This document shows positions 1 to 8,849 of a stretch of DNA of 64,000 bases, in pieces (position 1 is the stretch's first letter; each line of letters opens with the position of its first letter). The stretch is taken from the NCBI GenBank assembly GCA_018239715.1, contig JAFEGW010000008.1, forward strand, positions 1 to 64,000. Reading direction: 5' to 3'. This DNA comes from Verrucomicrobiota bacterium. Its GTDB lineage: Bacteria; Chlamydiota; Chlamydiia; Chlamydiales; Rhabdochlamydiaceae. Position numbers and translations under genes: made by a program. The notes below the pieces were generated by a model, which worked only from the letters and a program-made list of their open reading frames with translations, searched no databases and had not been told where the DNA came from.

Positions 1-1215
1 TCTTTTAGGTACGCTCCCTAGTCGATCTATCTGAGCAGGTGTTTCTATTTTCTTTATCTCTTGGCTTGTTTCAAGATCCCAAAAACGGATCGTTGTATCT
101 TGGCTTCCCGAGATCAGCTTTTTCTCGTCTTTAAATAAAGCAAACGAAGTAACCGGGGCAGTATGTCCAAGAAGAACCTTAAATTTGTACGTTTCTAGGT
201 TCCAGATACAGATATTTGCACTATCATTTGAAATCAAATTTTTTCCATTCATGCACAAAATCATGGTAGCAATACTACCATAATCTGGTTGAAGCTTTTT
301 AAGTACTTGGCCAGTTCCGAGATCTAGAATACACAAACTGTGATGATTGTTCAAAATGACCCCTCTTCCATCAGGAAAAACAGCTACGGAACCAACATTT
401 TCTGGATATCTTATGGGTGTGCAAAGTTCTTTGGACGTCTTTAGATCCCAGATACGAATAGAGTCATTAAAAAAGATGATATTTTTTTTAATCCCTGTTA
501 AATGCTTTTCATATCTAAATTTTCCTACAGAAACCAATTTCTCTCCCTTTTGAAAAAAAGCTAAAGCAACAATATCACTGGTGTGTCCTTCAAACTTGTG
601 TGTTTCTTTAGTTGTCTCTAAATCCCAGATATAGATTGTCCTCCCGATGCTTCCGATGATTCTTTTTTCATCAGGAAATAAGCAGAGATTTTTAATCGGT
701 CCCTCACATTTTATCATAGGCCACCTGCTTAGTTGGACTCTTTCCATTCTAGCTCCATCCAAAATAGCATAGCTCATTGTAGCATTTGATAATGTAACGC
801 CTGTTAAGTCCACACTTCGCAAATCTGCTCCTACCAAATTTGCCCCTTCAAGATAGGCTCCTGGAATCCGAACTTTTCTTAAGTTTTTACGACTGAAAGA
901 GTAACCTGTTTGACTCAGGATAGAGATAGCATTAGCCGCTGCGATTTTTTCATTTTCAAAGTATTTTGATCGCTTAACAAATTTGAAAAGAATCTCTTGT
1001 TCCTCATTGAAGCTTTCGCTAGCTTGACATGCTCCAGCATAAGATTGGAGATTAGCTAAGCTCATCAATCGCTTATTCAAGGCTTGTAAGCACTTCTCAT
1101 CTATTTCTGAAAGCTCGTATTTTTTCTTGAGGGTTAGCTGCTGAGCGGACTGAACAGGGAGCCCAGCTCCGCGAGGATAAGAACTTGATCCTGAGATCGT
1201 ATTTAGGGAAGCCAT
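1..1215 (-). CDS. WD40 double-propeller protein, array copy 1 (3' end outside window)
   Basis: The frame is open from an ATG at 1215 to the left edge, so only the first 405 residues are visible. The N-terminus carries the family signature (KKKYELSEI, then NKRLMSLANLQSYAGAC, then KYFENEKIAAANAISIL), followed by a pentapeptide-like strip (YLEGANLVGADL) and the first five WD blades, ending in units such as IRFWDLETS. It is the last visible member of a same-strand series and starts 20 nt after the stop of the next copy. A weak AAGAAG lies before the ATG. WD40 propellers are protein-binding scaffolds; the specific partner is unknown. Identity with the family is certain, function is not. Confidence 0.88.
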   Translation of the reverse strand, partial: MASLNTISGSSSYPRGAGLPVQSAQQLTLKKKYELSEIDEKCLQALNKRLMSLANLQSYAGACQASESFNEEQEILFKFVKRSKYFENEKIAAANAISILSQTGYSFSRKNLRKVRIPGAYLEGANLVGADLRSVDLTGVTLSNATMSYAILDGARMERVQLSRWPMIKCEGPIKNLCLFPDEKRIIGSIGRTIYIWDLETTKETHKFEGHTSDIVALAFFQKGEKLVSVGKFRYEKHLTGIKKNIIFFNDSIRIWDLKTSKELCTPIRYPENVGSVAVFPDGRGVILNNHHSLCILDLGTGQVLKKLQPDYGSIATMILCMNGKNLISNDSANICIWNLETYKFKVLLGHTAPVTSFALFKDEKKLISGSQDTTIRFWDLETSQEIKKIETPAQIDRLGSVPKR

Positions 1216-1235
1216 GATATCTTCTTAGTTTTAGC

Positions 1236-3593
1236 TCATTTTGCCCCATATTGAGTCATGAGTTGCCGATTTGCTTCTGAAAGACCTATAGCCTGAGATA
1301 TTTCTGCCAAATTACAGACCAAGTTAGGACTAGTTACCCATAAGAGCTCGGGTTTTATGCTAGCGTCTTTTTGGTGTAGATTCCACATCCATACACCTCC
1401 GTGTATATCTGCCACACATAAAAATTGATCTTTTTGAATAGCTATTTTTTCTATTGCAAATGGATGGACTATGACAGCAATTTCCTTCCATTTTTTAAGA
1501 TCCCAGATACGAACCGTTCGGTCTCTACTTCCAGAAGCTAGCTTTTTTTCATCGGAAAAGAGAGTTATGTTGGTTATCCAGCTTGTATGCCTTTCGAGCC
1601 TTTTGAGCTCTTTATTTGTCTCAACATCCCAGATACGGATAGTCTTATCATAACTTCCAGAAGCCAATCTTTTTCCATCCTGAAATAGAACTAAAGTTTT
1701 AACATAGTCTGTATGTCCTTTAAGCTTTTTAAATTCTTTTCCCGCTTCCCAATCCCAGAGGTGAATAATTTCATCCCCGCTTCCCGATGCCAATCTTTTT
1801 CCATCAGGAAATAAAACTAAGCTTGTTACCATATACTTATGCCCTTCAAGTTTTTTAAGTTCTTTACGCCCTTCAACATCCCAGATCCGGATAGTGTTAT
1901 CCTCGCTTCCTGACACCAATTTTTTTCCACCTGCATATAGAGCCAAAGCTGAAATCGAATCTGTATGCCCTTTAAGCTTATAGAGTTCTTTGCCTGTCTC
2001 GACATCCCAGATGCGGATAGAATTACCAATACTTCCTGAAGCTAATTTTTTTCTATCTGGGAATAGGGTCAAGGTCACAACTTTAGATGTATGTCCTTTG
2101 AGCTTTTTGAGCTCTTTACCCGTCTTGATATCCCAGATACAAACATCACAATTACTTCCAATAGCCAACCAATTTGAATCAGAATGTAGAGCGAGAGCTT
2201 TAACTTTTAAGATAGAATTTTCCAGTTTTCTAGACTCTTCATCCATATTAAGATCCCAAATTCTGATAGTCTTATCCTTGCTTCCCGAAACTAACCTTTT
2301 TCCATCGGATGAGAGGGCTAAGGTAGTAACAATATCTCTGTGCCCTTCAAGCTTTTTGAGTTCTTTACCTGTTTCTATATCCCATAAACTAATAGTGTTA
2401 TCAAGATTTCCTGAAATTAATATTTTTGCACTTGGAAATAGAGCTAAGGTAACAAAAGCATTTGCTTGCACACGAATTTTTTTAAATTTTTTATTAGCTT
2501 CAAGTTCCCATATATAAATAATATTTAAACTTCCTACCGCTAATGCTTTTCTATCAGGAAAAACGCTTAAAGCTGTAACGATATTTGTATGCCCGTCTAG
2601 TTTTTTAAGCTCTTGGCCAGTTTTAACATCCCAGATACGGATTGTCTTATCTAAGCTTCCTGAAACTAGTGTTCGCCCATCAGGAAATAAGGCTAAACTG
2701 GTAATATGGCTTATATGTCCTAAGAGTTTTTTGAGGATTTTTCCAGTACCTACGTCCCAGATGCAAATGGTTTTATCAAAACTTCCTGAAGCTAACCTCC
2801 TTTCATCCGGAAAAATAACTACATTCGTAACCTGCCCACTATGCCCTTCAAGCTTTTTGAGTTTCCTTCCTATTCCCAAATCCCAGATATAGATAATCTT
2901 ATCCTCACTTCCTGAAGCTAACTTTTTTTCCTTTGGGAAAAAAGCTAAAGTTGTAACTTTAGCTGTATGTCCTTTTAGCTCTTTGAGCACTTTTCCTATC
3001 TCTAGATCCAAAATATGGATATCTTTACCCTTACCTACTATTAATCTCTTCCCATCTTTTGTAATACAAATAGCTTCCACCGTATGTTTAGATTTAATCA
3101 TCGGCCGCTGTCCTAACCTTGATTTTTCCATAAGAGTTCCATGGAAAAGCGCATAATTCATTACAGCTTGCGTTAGTATTACTCCAGATAAATCAGCTTC
3201 TCGAAAATCAGTTCCCACTAAATTTGCTCCTTCAAGATAAGCTCCAGGAATACGAACTTTTCTTAGGTTTTTACGACTAAAAGAGTAATCAGCCTGGTTT
3301 AGGATACCCATCGCATTGGCTGCTGCAATTTTTTCATTTTCAAAGTATTTTGATCGCTTCACCATTTTGAAAAGAGTCTTCTGTTCTTCTAGAAGGCTGT
3401 CACTTGCTTCACAAGCTCCAGCATAAGATTGGAGGTTGGCTAAACTCATCAGTCTCTTATTCAAAGCCTCTAAACAACTCTTCTCTACCTCGGAGAGTTC
3501 GTATTTTTTCTTGATGAATGTCTGGTGGGCTAGTTGAACAGGAGGCTCAGTTACTCGATGGGAAGGATTTGCACTAGAGATTAGAGAAGTCAT
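1236..3593 (-). CDS. WD40 double-propeller protein, array copy 2
   Basis: 785 residues. Helical N-terminal domain at about 1-105, pentapeptide-like strip (AYLEGANLVGTDF) at about 110-150, then 14 WD blades counted by their strand-d motifs (IYIWDLGIG, ICIWDVGTG, IRIWDVKTG and so on), the last being VWMWNLHQ. Fourteen blades fit two seven-bladed propellers. The unit between blades 7 and 8 lacks the usual EGHT start (it reads ENSILKVKALAL), as expected for an inter-propeller junction. The C-terminal tail ends GLSEANRQLMTQYGAK. A good Shine-Dalgarno (AAGGAG) precedes the ATG. No signal peptide or membrane segment is seen. It is probably a recognition or scaffold subunit, cytoplasmic or secreted; no catalytic residues are visible. 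Confidence 0.92.
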   Translation of the reverse strand: MTSLISSANPSHRVTEPPVQLAHQTFIKKKYELSEVEKSCLEALNKRLMSLANLQSYAGACEASDSLLEEQKTLFKMVKRSKYFENEKIAAANAMGILNQADYSFSRKNLRKVRIPGAYLEGANLVGTDFREADLSGVILTQAVMNYALFHGTLMEKSRLGQRPMIKSKHTVEAICITKDGKRLIVGKGKDIHILDLEIGKVLKELKGHTAKVTTLAFFPKEKKLASGSEDKIIYIWDLGIGRKLKKLEGHSGQVTNVVIFPDERRLASGSFDKTICIWDVGTGKILKKLLGHISHITSLALFPDGRTLVSGSLDKTIRIWDVKTGQELKKLDGHTNIVTALSVFPDRKALAVGSLNIIYIWELEANKKFKKIRVQANAFVTLALFPSAKILISGNLDNTISLWDIETGKELKKLEGHRDIVTTLALSSDGKRLVSGSKDKTIRIWDLNMDEESRKLENSILKVKALALHSDSNWLAIGSNCDVCIWDIKTGKELKKLKGHTSKVVTLTLFPDRKKLASGSIGNSIRIWDVETGKELYKLKGHTDSISALALYAGGKKLVSGSEDNTIRIWDVEGRKELKKLEGHKYMVTSLVLFPDGKRLASGSGDEIIHLWDWEAGKEFKKLKGHTDYVKTLVLFQDGKRLASGSYDKTIRIWDVETNKELKRLERHTSWITNITLFSDEKKLASGSRDRTVRIWDLKKWKEIAVIVHPFAIEKIAIQKDQFLCVADIHGGVWMWNLHQKDASIKPELLWVTSPNLVCNLAEISQAIGLSEANRQLMTQYGAK

Positions 3594-3612
3594 GTTATCT
3601 CCTTAATTTAGT

Positions 3613-5964
3613 TCATTTGGCTCCATGTTGGGTCATGAGTTGCGAATTGTCGCCTGAAAGTCCGATAGCCTGGGATATTTGTGCATCAGCACAATTCAAT
3701 CCCGGATGTGTCGTCCATAGGAGCTCAGGTGTAACGCTATTTTTTTCTTCCCGCAGGTTCCACATCCATAAACCTTCAGATGAATCTATTGCAGATAGAA
3801 ATTTATTGCTTAGGGCAATTCTCTCAATCGCAAATGGATGGTAAATAACAGCAATTTCTTGATAATTTTCTAAATTCCATATACGAATTGTTGTATCATG
3901 GCTTCCGGAAGCTAATCTTTTCTCGTCATGGAACAGTACTAGAGATGTAACATCTTTTCTGTGTATTTCTAAGGTTTTTATTTTCTTATTATTAACTAGA
4001 TCCCAAAAATAAATAGTCTTACGGTCGCTTACTGAAGCCAATTTTTTTCCATCAGAAAATAAGACTAAAGGCGTCACCCATGTTGTATTCCCTTTAAGTT
4101 TTTTAACTTCGTTTTTTATCCCTAAATCCCAAATTCGTAGGGTCTCATCCATACCTGCTGAAGCTAACTTTTCTCCATTATGAAAAAAAGCCAGATCAGT
4201 AACTATGTATGTATGCCCTTGGAGTGTGTTAAATTGTTCATCTTTCGCAAGATTCCAGATACGAATTGTCTTATCCCCACCCCCAGAAGCCAATAACTTC
4301 CCATCGGTAGAGATGGCTAAGCTCCTAACGTCACGTTTATGTCCTTCAAGCTTTTTAAGTTCTCTACCTGTTTCCATCTCCCACACGCGAATTGTCTTAT
4401 CCTCACTCCCTGAAAACAGTACTTTTCCATTGGTAGAGATGACTAGAGCTCTAACAGTATCAATATGCCCTTCAAGTTTTTTGAGTTCTCTCCTTGTCTT
4501 GAGATCCCATTGATAAATATTTTTATCACTGCTAATTGCCAATAAGTTTAGATTAGCAAGGAGCGCAACAGTGCGAACCTTTGTTGTCTTCTCTTTAAGA
4601 TTTTTAGGTTCCAAATCAATATTCCAAAAACGAATAGTCTTATCTTCACTCCCGGAGGCTAATTTTCTTCCATTTGGGAAAAAAGCTAAGGTTGTAATAC
4701 TATCTGTATGCCCTTCAAGTTTTTGGAGTTCTTGGCCTGTTTCTATTTCCCAAATGCGGATGGTATTATCATAACTCCCTGACGCTAAGCGATTTTTGTT
4801 AGGGAAAAGAGCTAAAGTCGTAACAGCATCAGTGTGTCCTTCGAGATTTTTGAATTGTTTGAATCCCTCCATATCCCAAATGATGATGGTCTTATCATAG
4901 CTTCCTGAGGCTAATCTTTTTCCACCTGAAAATAAAACTAGGCTAGTAACCGTTAGTGTATGACCTACGAGTTTATTAAGTTGTTGGGCGGTCTTGATAT
5001 TCCAGATGCGAATAGTTTTAGCAACAGTTGCTACAGCCAAATTTTCTCTATCTAATAATATTAGGGATGTAACTTTTGCACGTTGTTTTAGTGTTTTGCA
5101 TTTTTTTCCACTTTCCGCATCCCAGATACAAATGGTCTTATCCCAACTTCCTGAAATTAGCATTTTTCCATCGAGAGAAAAAGTTAGAGCACTAACTCCC
5201 TCTTTATGTCCTTTTAGTCTTTTAGGCTCTTGCTCTATCTCAAGATTCAAAATGTAGATAGCCCCGCCATAGCTCCCAGAAGCCAATCCTTTCCTATTAG
5301 GGATTAAAGCTATGGTTGTAACATCACTTTGATTCCCGTTCAGTTTTTTAGTTTTTTTTCCTGTCTCTAAACCAAAAATATAAATGCTATTACCAGCACC
5401 CCCTATCAACTTTGTTCCATCCTGTGTGAGGCATATTTTTTCAATACCTGCCTTACACTTGACTAAAGGCGATTGTCCCAATCTTACTCCTCCCATAAGA
5501 GCACCTTGAAAAAGGACGTAATTCATAACAGCTTGTGTAAGTGTAACTCCTCTTAAGTCAGCTCCACGCAGATCAACCCCTACAAGATTCGCTTCTTCAA
5601 GATATGCTCCTGGGATACGAACTTTTCTTAAGTTTTTACGGCTAAAAGAATAACCCATCAGGTTCAAGATGGAAATGGCATTGGCAGCAGCGATTTTCTC
5701 GTTTTCTAAATATTTAGATCGCTTGACAATTTTAAAAAGAGTCTCTTGTTCTTCTCTCAGGCTTTCGCTAGCTTGACATGCTCCAGCATAAGATTGGAGA
5801 TTAGCTAAGCTCATCAATCGCTTATTCAAGGCTTGTAAGCACTTCTCATCTATTTCTGAGAGCTCGTATTTTTTCTTGAGAGTTGGCTGCTCTGCTGGTT
5901 CAACAGGTAGTTCGGTTCTTCTAGCATAAGAATTAGATTTAGAGATCATATTGAGAGAAGTCAT
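3613..5964 (-). CDS. WD40 double-propeller protein, array copy 3
   Basis: 783 residues with the same plan as its neighbours: N-terminal KKKYELSEI / NKRLMSLANLQSYAGAC region, pentapeptide-like strip with two ADLRG units, 14 WD blades and the C-terminal tail LLWTTHPGLNCADAQISQ...GAK. Early blades are more degenerate (IYIFGLETG, IYILNLEIE) than the middle ones (IRIWEIETG, IRVWEMETG). The junction before blade 8 (LKEKTTKVRTVAL) again lacks the GHT turn. The ATG has an AGGAG Shine-Dalgarno (ACAGGAGTTGTATG). It lies 19 nt upstream of copy 2, so it is probably co-transcribed. Divergence in blade loops with conserved ends suggests that loop surfaces vary while the attachment domains are held constant (inference). 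Confidence 0.92.
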   Translation of the reverse strand: MTSLNMISKSNSYARRTELPVEPAEQPTLKKKYELSEIDEKCLQALNKRLMSLANLQSYAGACQASESLREEQETLFKIVKRSKYLENEKIAAANAISILNLMGYSFSRKNLRKVRIPGAYLEEANLVGVDLRGADLRGVTLTQAVMNYVLFQGALMGGVRLGQSPLVKCKAGIEKICLTQDGTKLIGGAGNSIYIFGLETGKKTKKLNGNQSDVTTIALIPNRKGLASGSYGGAIYILNLEIEQEPKRLKGHKEGVSALTFSLDGKMLISGSWDKTICIWDAESGKKCKTLKQRAKVTSLILLDRENLAVATVAKTIRIWNIKTAQQLNKLVGHTLTVTSLVLFSGGKRLASGSYDKTIIIWDMEGFKQFKNLEGHTDAVTTLALFPNKNRLASGSYDNTIRIWEIETGQELQKLEGHTDSITTLAFFPNGRKLASGSEDKTIRFWNIDLEPKNLKEKTTKVRTVALLANLNLLAISSDKNIYQWDLKTRRELKKLEGHIDTVRALVISTNGKVLFSGSEDKTIRVWEMETGRELKKLEGHKRDVRSLAISTDGKLLASGGGDKTIRIWNLAKDEQFNTLQGHTYIVTDLAFFHNGEKLASAGMDETLRIWDLGIKNEVKKLKGNTTWVTPLVLFSDGKKLASVSDRKTIYFWDLVNNKKIKTLEIHRKDVTSLVLFHDEKRLASGSHDTTIRIWNLENYQEIAVIYHPFAIERIALSNKFLSAIDSSEGLWMWNLREEKNSVTPELLWTTHPGLNCADAQISQAIGLSGDNSQLMTQHGAK

Positions 5965-5975
5965 ACAACTCCTGT

Positions 5976-8351
5976 CTACTTATTTTTAGGTCTTTTTGCC
6001 CCATGTTGAATCAGAAGTCGCCGATTAGCTTCTGAAAGCCCAACAGTCTGCGATATCTCTGCTTTGTCACAACTTAAACTAGGATGGGTTGTCCATAAAA
6101 GCTCAGGCTCAATGTTACCTTCTTCATAATGCAACTTCCAAATCCATATGCCTTTTAATGAATCTATTGCACATAGAATTCGATCGTCTTTGAGAGCAAT
6201 TTTTTCAATTTCAAATGGAAGATGGATGACAGCAATTATGGTGTTATTTTCTATATCCCGGATGCGTATTTTTTGATCATCACCTCCAGAAATCCACCAT
6301 TTTCCATATCGGAAAAGCGCTAGAGAGGTAGCTCGCTCTGTATCTGTTCCGGGAAGCTTTAATTGAATGCCTTTATCTAAGTCCCATATCCGTATATTTT
6401 CAAACATGCTGACGAAAGCTAACCTTTTTTCGTTGGGAAATATAGCTATAGCCTTTACCCATATTGTATGTTCTTCAAGTTTTTTAAGCTCTTGACCAGT
6501 TTTCACGTCCCAAATGCGGATCGTCTTATCAGAGCTTCCTGATGCCAATTTTTTTTTCTTAGGAAATGGAGCTAAAGCCATTACTGAGCTTGTATGTCCT
6601 TGGAGTTTTTTAAGCTCTTTGCCAATCTTTATATCCCATATACAAATAGTCTTATCCGAACTTCCTGAAACTAATTTTTTTTCATCTGGAAATAAGGCTA
6701 AGGTTATAACAGAGCTTGTATGACTTTCGAGTTTTTTAAGCTCTAGGCCTGTCTCCACATCCCAAATACAAATTGTTGCATCCTTGCTTGCTGAAGCTAA
6801 TTTCTTTCCATCTGAAAATAGGACTAAAGAGCTAACACTGCTTGTATGACCTTCAAGCTTTTTGAGCTCTCTCTTTGTCTTTGTATTCCAAATGTCTATT
6901 CTTTTACCATTTCCAATCACTAAAACACTTAGATCAAAGGCAAAAGTTTTAATTTTTATTATAGCTTCATCGAGCTTTTTAAACTCTATTGCCATATCAA
7001 GGTTCCAAATACGAATAGTCTTATCATCGCTTCCTGAAGCTACCTTTCTTTCTCCGGGGTAAAGAGCCAAAGTCGTAACCCAGCCCGTATGCCCTTCCAG
7101 TTTTTGGAGTTCTTTTCCGGCCTCAATATCCCAGATGCGGATTGTATCATCCATGCTTCCTGAAATTAATCTTTTTCCATCGGAGAATAGGCTTAAGGTC
7201 ATAACCGGACCTTTATGTCCTTCCATTTTGTGGAGTTCTTCTCCTATCTCAATATCCCAGATGCGAATAGTCTCATCCGAGCTTCCAGAAGCTAACTTCT
7301 TTTCATCAGAAAAAAGGGCTAAAGACATAACTCCTTCTTTATGCCCATTGAGTTTTTTGAGTTCTTTTCCTACTTCCATGCCATAAATGCAGATATGCCC
7401 ATCCCAGCTTCCTGCGATCAACCTTTTCTCATTAGAAAATATGGCTAAGCTTGTAATAGGAGCCGAATGCCCCGGCAATTTTTTTTGTTCCTTTTCCTGC
7501 TCAATATCCCAGATGCGGATTGTACCATCATCGCTTCCTGAAGCTAGTCTATTTTCGTCAGAAAATAAGACCAAACTCGTAACCGATTCCGTATGCCTGC
7601 TAAGTTTTTTGAGTTCTTTCATGGTCTCTACATCCCAGATACGAATAGTATTATCGGAACTTCCAGAAGCCAACTTTTTTCCTTTGGGAAAGAGGGCTAA
7701 GGCATTTACCAATCCTGTATGCCCTTTGAATTTTTTGAGCTCCATGCCTGTTTCTATATCCCAAATATTGATATCTTCACCTTCACTTCCTATTAATCTT
7801 TTCTCATCTTTTGATAGGCATATAGCTTTAACAAGCCCATTACATCTAATCGAAGGCGATTGTCCTAATCTTATGTCTTGCATATAAGCATTATTTAAAA
7901 GTGCATAGTTCATAACTGCTCGCGTAAGTATAGCTCCTGTTAAGTCAGCTCCTCGCAAATCAGCCCCTACTAAATTGGCTCCATCAAGATAAGCTCCAGG
8001 AATACGGACCTTCCGTAAGTTTTTACGACTAAAGGAGTAACCTGTCTGGTTTAGGATACCCATCGCATTGGCTGCTGCAATTTTTTCATTTTCAAAGTAC
8101 TTTGATCGCTTGACAAATTTTAAAAGAGTCTTCTGCTCTTCTTTAAGATTATTGCTATCTTCGCGAGGCCCAGCATGAGATTGGAGATTAGCTAGACTCA
8201 TCAATCGCTTATTCAAAGCTTTTAAATTGTCATGTTCTATATCAGTGAGCTCATATTTTTTCTTGAGGATCAGCTGCTCTGCTGGCTGAATAGGAAGCTC
8301 AGTTGATCGAGGATATGAATTTGATCGAAAGATTGCACCGGGAGAAGCCAT
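5976..8351 (-). CDS. WD40 double-propeller protein, array copy 4
   Basis: 791 residues, the longest intact copy. N-terminal domain with KKKYELTDI, a pentapeptide-like strip (ANLVGADLRGADLTGA), 14 WD blades from INIWDIETG to IWIWKLHYE, and the family tail with a short basic extension (GAKRPKNK). Blade 4 is atypical (ICIYGMEVG), and blade 13 has lost its Trp (IRIRDIENN). The inter-propeller unit reads LDEAIIKIKTFAF. A strong Shine-Dalgarno AAGGAG sits 6 nt before the ATG. Only 11 nt separate it from copy 3. No enzymatic motif is seen; it is a binding protein by family. It may be cytosolic and work with the NACHT ATPase, or be a host-directed effector; the sequence does not decide. Confidence 0.92.
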   Translation of the reverse strand: MASPGAIFRSNSYPRSTELPIQPAEQLILKKKYELTDIEHDNLKALNKRLMSLANLQSHAGPREDSNNLKEEQKTLLKFVKRSKYFENEKIAAANAMGILNQTGYSFSRKNLRKVRIPGAYLDGANLVGADLRGADLTGAILTRAVMNYALLNNAYMQDIRLGQSPSIRCNGLVKAICLSKDEKRLIGSEGEDINIWDIETGMELKKFKGHTGLVNALALFPKGKKLASGSSDNTIRIWDVETMKELKKLSRHTESVTSLVLFSDENRLASGSDDGTIRIWDIEQEKEQKKLPGHSAPITSLAIFSNEKRLIAGSWDGHICIYGMEVGKELKKLNGHKEGVMSLALFSDEKKLASGSSDETIRIWDIEIGEELHKMEGHKGPVMTLSLFSDGKRLISGSMDDTIRIWDIEAGKELQKLEGHTGWVTTLALYPGERKVASGSDDKTIRIWNLDMAIEFKKLDEAIIKIKTFAFDLSVLVIGNGKRIDIWNTKTKRELKKLEGHTSSVSSLVLFSDGKKLASASKDATICIWDVETGLELKKLESHTSSVITLALFPDEKKLVSGSSDKTICIWDIKIGKELKKLQGHTSSVMALAPFPKKKKLASGSSDKTIRIWDVKTGQELKKLEEHTIWVKAIAIFPNEKRLAFVSMFENIRIWDLDKGIQLKLPGTDTERATSLALFRYGKWWISGGDDQKIRIRDIENNTIIAVIHLPFEIEKIALKDDRILCAIDSLKGIWIWKLHYEEGNIEPELLWTTHPSLSCDKAEISQTVGLSEANRRLLIQHGAKRPKNK

Positions 8352-8370
8352 ATATCTCCTTTAATTTAGT

Positions 8371-8849
8371 TCAATTTGCCCCATGTTGTCTCATGAGTTG
8401 CTGATTAGCCTCTGAAAGCCTAATAGCCTGCGATATCTCTGCTTTATCACAACTTAAGCCAGGATGTGTTGTCCATAAAAGCTCGGCTTTGACACTCTTT
8501 CCTTCTTCATGCAACTTCCACATCCATAGGCCTAATCGATCTGTCGCGCATAAAAAATTATCATTTTTAAGGAAAATGGTTGAGACTGGTACTGGTTGAC
8601 ATATAGCAGCTATTTCCTGACTTTGTTCTACATCCCAGATAGGGATTATATTGTAGCCGCACGATACCAATCTTTTTCCATGAGTGAATAGGGCTAGAGC
8701 TGTAACAGACTCAGTATTTCCTCCAAACTTTTTGGGTTCTTTGCTTTCCAGTTCCCAAATGCAAATAAGTCCATTTTCGCCGCCCGAAGCTAACCTTTTG
8801 CCATCCGGGAATACTGCTAGAGAATGAGCTCTATGATCAAGTCTTTCGA
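8371..8849 (-). pseudogene. Detached 3' part of WD40 array copy 5 (three blades and tail)
   Basis: In the frame offset by one base from the upstream part, this stretch encodes the missing end of copy 5. It resumes as IERLDHRAHSLAVF at the A8 tract and continues through blades 12-14 (ICIWELESK, IPIWDVEQS, LWMWKLHEE) to the family tail GLSEANQQLMRQHGAN-like end and a stop at 8371. It has no start codon or Shine-Dalgarno of its own near the junction. The residues are as well conserved as in intact paralogs, so either the break is recent, the frame is restored by slippage, or the A-run count is a sequencing error. Confidence 0.75.

Noticed and set aside
7135-7887. Long plus-strand ORFs across the WD40 genes
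   Set aside because: They mirror the WD40 repeat period in antisense (recurring RIVLSxLPEA pattern) and have no Shine-Dalgarno; they are shadows of the minus-strand blades.
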